From Methylobacter sp. S3L5C (GTDB lineage: Bacteria > Pseudomonadota > Gammaproteobacteria > Methylococcales > Methylomonadaceae), in NCBI RefSeq assembly GCF_022788635.1, contig NZ_CP076024.1, positions 1,116,001-1,180,000 of the forward strand: DNA of 64,000 bases, in the 5' to 3' direction. The translations under genes were made by a program, and so were the position numbers. Below are positions 60,113 to 64,000 of this stretch, piece after piece. Numbering within the stretch: the first letter of the stretch is position 1; the number at the start of each line of letters is the position of its first letter. Under the pieces are notes generated by a model. It was given only the letters and a program-made list of their open reading frames with translations, did not search any database and had not been told where the DNA came from.

Positions 60113-61942
60113 ATGTGTGGAATTGTAGGTGGAGTAGCGCAAAGAAATGTCGTGCCAATATTACTGGAAGGCTTGAGAAGACTTGAATATCGTGGCTATG
60201 ATTCAGCTGGACTGGCAGTTATCAACGACCAGGTAATATATCGTAAAAGAGAGCTGGGTAAAGTTAAAGGTCTTGAGGCATTATTACAGGCTGATCCTGT
60301 TTCGGGCACTATCGGTATTGCACATACCCGGTGGGCGACTCATGGCAAGCCCAGCACAGCCAATGCACATCCACATATCTGCCGGGATAAAATTGCGGTA
60401 GTTCATAACGGTATTATTGAAAATCATGAAGTGTTGCGCAGTGCATTGATAAAAAACGGTTATGAGTTTACCTCGGAAACAGATACTGAAGTTATTGTGC
60501 ATGAAATTTATCAGGCCATGGAATTTACTGATGGCTTGTTAAATGCAGTCAAGTTGGCGGTAAAGAAGTTGGAAGGTGCGTATGCCTTAGGGATAATCAG
60601 TGCAGAAGAGCCTGATATCTTGGTAGCATGCAGAAAGGGTAGCCCGTTGGTTATTGGTGTGGGTATTGGTGAGTATTTTATTGCTTCCGATGTCGCAGCT
60701 TTACTTCCTGTTACCCGACGTTTTATGTTTTTGGAGGAGGGCGACATAGCCTCTATCAGCATAGATAAATTGGTTATTTATGACGCAGATGACAATATCG
60801 TTAGCCGTCCCGTTAAAGAAAGCCGATTAACGGCAGACTCGGTTGATAAGGGCGATTATCGCCATTACATGCTGAAAGAGATTTATGAACAGCCGTTTGC
60901 GGTTTCGCAAACACTGGAAGGCAGATTCGTTAATAATCGCTTGCAAGAAAGTTCATTTGGGCATAATGCCAGTGACGTATTCGATAATATAAAAACCGTA
61001 CAAATTTTAGCTTGTGGCACTAGTTATCACGCCGGAATGGTCGCGCGTTACTGGTTTGAAAAATTGGCCGGAGTACCATGTAATATTGAGGTTGCCAGTG
61101 AGTTTCGCTATAGAAGTCCGGTTTTGGCAGCGGATACCCTGGTTGTTACCATTTCCCAATCAGGCGAAACCGCTGATACCTTGGCGGCGTTGCAAGAAGC
61201 AAAAAAACTGGGTGCCAAATATTCTTTGGCGATATGCAATGTTCCCGAGAGTTCATTGATCAGGGAGTCCGATCTGGTATTGATTACGCGTGCAGGGCCT
61301 GAAATTGGTGTTGCCTCGACAAAAGCGTTTACGACACAGTTGGTAGCGTTGATGCTATTGGTCATTGCCATTGGCAGGCGATTTCATATGACTGAAGCAA
61401 TGGAGCAGAAAATCACCTCGGAATTATTTGGTTTACCCGGAAAAATTGAAGCAGTATTGCAGTTGGATGATGAAATTAAGCTATTGGCCGAGCAATTTTC
61501 GGAAAAACAACATGCCTTGTTTTTGGGCAGAGGAACACATTACCCGATTGCCATGGAAGGCGCGTTAAAGTTAAAAGAAATATCTTATATTCATGCCGAG
61601 GCTTATCCTGCTGGCGAGTTAAAACATGGTCCTTTGGCATTAATCGATGCAGACATGCCGGTTATTACCGTAGCGCCTAACAACCGGTTACTGGAAAAGC
61701 TAAAATCAAACATGCAGGAAGTGAGCGCCAGAGGTGGGCAATTGATTGTTTTTATGGATGAAACATTAGCTTCTTCGTCTGATGCTAATGTACAGATTGT
61801 AAAAATACCACAAGTTGAAAATGAGATTTCACCAATTATTTATACTATTCCGTTGCAGTTATTATCCTATCATGTCGCTGTTTTAAAAGGGACTGATGTC
61901 GATCAACCCCGAAACCTTGCAAAATCAGTTACCGTAGAGTAA
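60113..61942 (+). CDS. glmS: Glutamine-fructose-6-phosphate aminotransferase (isomerizing)
   Basis: 609 residues. The N-terminal Ntn glutaminase starts MCGIVGGVAQRN with Cys2 as nucleophile after Met removal; two SIS domains follow (LACGTSYHAGMVARYW, SQSGETADTLAAL, and AGPEIGVASTKAFTTQL). The end DQPRNLAKSVTVE is the family hallmark. It makes glucosamine-6-phosphate, the entry to UDP-GlcNAc synthesis completed by GlmU upstream. The glmS ribozyme of Gram-positives is not expected and not seen. Confidence 0.97.
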   Translation: MCGIVGGVAQRNVVPILLEGLRRLEYRGYDSAGLAVINDQVIYRKRELGKVKGLEALLQADPVSGTIGIAHTRWATHGKPSTANAHPHICRDKIAVVHNGIIENHEVLRSALIKNGYEFTSETDTEVIVHEIYQAMEFTDGLLNAVKLAVKKLEGAYALGIISAEEPDILVACRKGSPLVIGVGIGEYFIASDVAALLPVTRRFMFLEEGDIASISIDKLVIYDADDNIVSRPVKESRLTADSVDKGDYRHYMLKEIYEQPFAVSQTLEGRFVNNRLQESSFGHNASDVFDNIKTVQILACGTSYHAGMVARYWFEKLAGVPCNIEVASEFRYRSPVLAADTLVVTISQSGETADTLAALQEAKKLGAKYSLAICNVPESSLIRESDLVLITRAGPEIGVASTKAFTTQLVALMLLVIAIGRRFHMTEAMEQKITSELFGLPGKIEAVLQLDDEIKLLAEQFSEKQHALFLGRGTHYPIAMEGALKLKEISYIHAEAYPAGELKHGPLALIDADMPVITVAPNNRLLEKLKSNMQEVSARGGQLIVFMDETLASSSDANVQIVKIPQVENEISPIIYTIPLQLLSYHVAVLKGTDVDQPRNLAKSVTVE

Positions 61943-62011
61943 GTGTTACCGGTTAATAATTAGGCTGTTGGAAGTAATAAAATATTGTACCGGGTATAAA
62001 TTTGTGTACTA

Positions 62012-62300
62012 AAACTCGATCTTCAAGTTTTCTTATTTTGACTTTATAGATCCTGGATAACTAGTAATACAACAAATAATAGATGTAGATGTAGATGTAG
62101 ATGTAGGCCGGAATAAGGCTTTTCAATCGTAAGCGAGAACAAGCGTTTCGGGCTAACTATACGAGTGCGCCGGAAACGCCACCAGGCGCTACGCTCTTCG
62201 ACAAGCTCAGGACAGGCTTGGGTGGCCTCATTCCAGCCTACGCCTAATGCTTGTTATCACTGAATTCCCCGAAATCAAGAATTAAAAACTTGAAAATTAA
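62012..62300. repeat. Second, diverged MITE-like element
   Basis: The left end AACTCGATCTTCAAGTTTTC and right end AAATCAAGAATTAAAAAC TTGA are related to the element at 20987-21149 but enclose about 240 bp, including the TAGATG repeats. The outer right bases no longer match the left ones. Confidence 0.6.
62080..62106. repeat. TAGATG tandem repeat, 4.5 copies
   Basis: Four complete hexamers TAGATG followed by TAG, inside the MITE-like element. Possibly length-variable; no gene overlaps it. Confidence 0.9.
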
Positions 62301-62528
62301 GCAAAACGGTTTTAGGTTAGCCATAATATATCAATCAAGAGCGGCCGAGGTTCTGATCGGGGTTTCGGTTATAAACCATGGCTAACGAATTAGTATAATG
62401 CAAACAGGGTTATCAGCACTTTATAATATTCATTACACTATTGATGGCAACAATCAAATTGAGCGACCCGTAACTTTTTGCCCGTGTCATAATAACAAGG
62501 CATCTTAAATATTTACAAGGTCGGCATA

Positions 62529-63845
62529 ATGCCCAATTACAAAACCCAGCCTGACCCGTCAAACAAACTGCCACCAGGCATACCTTATATCGTAGGCAAC
62601 GAAGCCGCTGAACGCTTCAGCTATTACGGAATGCGGGCAATATTAGTGGTTTTTATGACCCAGAATCTGATGAATTCATCAGGTCAACTGGCGGTTATGT
62701 CAGAAAATGAAGCGCAGGGTTATTTTCATTTATTTGTCTCGATTGTTTACTTTATGCCGCTGTTCGGCGCTTTATTGGCTGACGGTCTTATCGGCAAATA
62801 TCAAACCATTATTTTTTTATCACTGATTTATTGCTTGGGCCATTTTGCCCTGGCCATTGATGATACCCGTATGGGTTTGTTAATTGGACAAGGTCTTATT
62901 GCCATGGGTGCAGGCGGAATTAAGCCCTGTGTTTCGGCTCATATTGGTGATCAGTTCGGGATTACCAATCAGCATTTAATGACCAAAGTATTTAGCTGGT
63001 TTTATTTCGCTATCAATTTTGGCGCATTTAGCGCCATGTTGATTGTTCCTTGGTTGCTTGCTCAATATGGCTCTTCTGTCGCTTTTGCTGTTCCCGGTTT
63101 GTTAATGCTGATGGCAACTGTTACTTTCTGGTCCGGGCGTTACCGCTTTGTGCATGTGCAGCCTGCCGGAATCAACTTTATAAAAGAAATGTTCAGTCAT
63201 GTCGGCTTAACCAGCTTGGGCAAGCTGGCCTCCATTTATGCCTTTATTGCCGTCTTCTGGGCATTATTTGATCAAACCGCCTCATCCTGGATTCTACAAG
63301 CCCAAAAAATGGATCGTAACGTTTTTGGTTTTCAATTACTGCCGTCACAAATTCAGGCTGCAAATCCACTGCTGATTATGTTGCTGGTACCTTTATTTTC
63401 TTATGTTGTTTATCCTTTTTTAAGCCGCTTCTTGGTGTTGACTGCATTAAGAAAAATGACCATTGGTTTGTTTCTGACGGTTATTGCTTTTACCATCTCC
63501 AGTATCATACAAATGCAACTGGATGCCGGCTTAATTCCATCTATCAGCTGGCAGTTATTGGCTTATTTATTTTTAACCTCAGCCGAGGTTATGGTTTCCA
63601 TTACTTGCCTTGAGTTTTCTTATACCCAGGCACCTAAAACCATGAAATCATTTGTTATGGCATTTTATTTTCTGTCAGTGGCACTAGGCAATCTTTTTAC
63701 CAGCGCCGTTAATTTCTTTATTCATAATGACGATGGCACCAGTAAGCTTGCCGGTGCCAGTTATTTCTGGTTTTTTAGCGGACTAATGTTGCTTACCGCA
63801 GTATTGTTTTCGTTGGTGAGTAAACGCTACCGGGAAGACGACTGA
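62529..63845 (+). CDS. Proton-dependent oligopeptide transporter (POT/PTR2 family)
   Basis: 438 residues with many membrane helices. POT signatures: NEAAERFSYYGMRAILVVF (the E-x-x-E-R-F-x-Y-Y-G proton/substrate motif, one residue modified), GAGGIKPCVSAHIGDQF and FSWFYFAINFGA. The family imports di- and tripeptides with protons. The protein is about 50 residues shorter than E. coli DtpA, mainly in the central loop. It lies alone after a long repeat-rich gap, with AAGG upstream of the start. Confidence 0.9.
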   Translation: MPNYKTQPDPSNKLPPGIPYIVGNEAAERFSYYGMRAILVVFMTQNLMNSSGQLAVMSENEAQGYFHLFVSIVYFMPLFGALLADGLIGKYQTIIFLSLIYCLGHFALAIDDTRMGLLIGQGLIAMGAGGIKPCVSAHIGDQFGITNQHLMTKVFSWFYFAINFGAFSAMLIVPWLLAQYGSSVAFAVPGLLMLMATVTFWSGRYRFVHVQPAGINFIKEMFSHVGLTSLGKLASIYAFIAVFWALFDQTASSWILQAQKMDRNVFGFQLLPSQIQAANPLLIMLLVPLFSYVVYPFLSRFLVLTALRKMTIGLFLTVIAFTISSIIQMQLDAGLIPSISWQLLAYLFLTSAEVMVSITCLEFSYTQAPKTMKSFVMAFYFLSVALGNLFTSAVNFFIHNDDGTSKLAGASYFWFFSGLMLLTAVLFSLVSKRYREDD

Positions 63846-63922
63846 TAAATGCTTTCTATGGATCAAATCATCTATAATAAAAAATTGGAATTTAGTTTTT
63901 ACAAAGTATGTGAGAGAAACCA

Positions 63923-64000
63923 ATGAAACTTACGCTGCTTATTCTGGCAAGCCTTTTTTCAGCCTCTGCCTCTGCTGTCATTTATAAATGTACTGATACT
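63923..64000 (+). CDS. DUF4124-type secreted protein, N-terminal part
   Basis: The frame is open to the window end. A signal peptide (MKLTLLILASLFSASASA) is followed by VIYKCTDT, the usual beginning of DUF4124 proteins (VYKCxDxxGKxxY). A GAGAG ribosome site is seven bases before the ATG. The rest lies outside the window. Confidence 0.75.
   Translation, partial: MKLTLLILASLFSASASAVIYKCTDT

Larger units (their letters stand above)
61943..62528. other. Repeat-rich intergenic region after glmS
   Basis: 586 bp without a gene. It contains a MITE-like element, a TAGATG microsatellite, and a CTCTTCGACAAGCTCAGGAC stretch that resembles a common dispersed repeat (a related GAGCTTAGTCGAAGG lies between atpG and atpD near 56667). 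Confidence 0.7.

Overview
This 64 kb window is the replication-origin region of a bacterial chromosome, most likely a gammaproteobacterium. The gene order gyrB-recF-dnaN-dnaA | rpmH-rnpA-yidD-yidC-mnmE and the complete atpIBEFHAGDC-glmU-glmS cluster support this. By eye the base composition is AT-rich, with a GC content in the low-to-mid forties. A methanotroph-like (Methylococcales) origin fits the overall gene content but is only a weak inference; no diagnostic C1 gene is present.

Layout. 1-8.2 kb: a TonB-dependent receptor (5' end missing), a sialidase-like beta-propeller lipoprotein, a three-gene ABC transporter and a dedicated TonB-ExbB-ExbD set, all on the plus strand; it looks like an uncharacterised envelope transport system. 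8.3-14.9 kb: an MFS transporter with a TetR regulator, a beta-carbonic anhydrase, and a two-gene sugar operon (GH3 glycosidase plus FucP/GluP-type symporter). 15.1-23.5 kb: a mobile-element zone with an intact 930-bp IS5-type element splitting a DUF2721 gene, IS66/IS1595 debris, a decayed IS630 and a decayed IS982 element lying head to tail, and a MITE-like element. Among these sit metY, a TetR-controlled DUF4242 gene and a secreted nuclease. 23.5-37.2 kb: the origin core. ppa, thyA, lgt, gyrB, recF, dnaN and dnaA run leftward; rpmH, rnpA, yidD, yidC and mnmE run rightward. A roughly 1 kb AT-rich oriC with eight consensus DnaA boxes lies between dnaA and dnaN and contains an internal tandem duplication. 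Two perfect parS sites lie at the recF/gyrB junction.

37.2-51.6 kb: a genomic island. The last codons of mnmE (an attachment site of the SGI1 type) are repeated exactly 10.8 kb downstream, and each copy is followed by the mnmE terminator and the start of a ruined tyrosine recombinase. Between the copies are a broken RelB/DinJ-type antitoxin, an orphan c-di-GMP riboswitch with a consensus promoter, an IS5/IS427-like element, a Type I restriction-modification operon (hsdR, hsdM, a DUF1016 nuclease and an IS-truncated hsdS), an intact VapBC-like pair, a broken ParDE pair and a small cluster of DnaA boxes. To the right lie a decayed IS66, split IS1595 fragments and a second copy of the 930-bp IS. 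The island zone occupies the place where mnmG-rsmG-parA-parB usually sit; none of those genes is seen here although parS is.

51.6-64 kb: the ATP synthase operon, glmU and glmS (UDP-GlcNAc synthesis), a repeat-rich intergenic region, a POT-family peptide transporter and the start of a DUF4124 gene.
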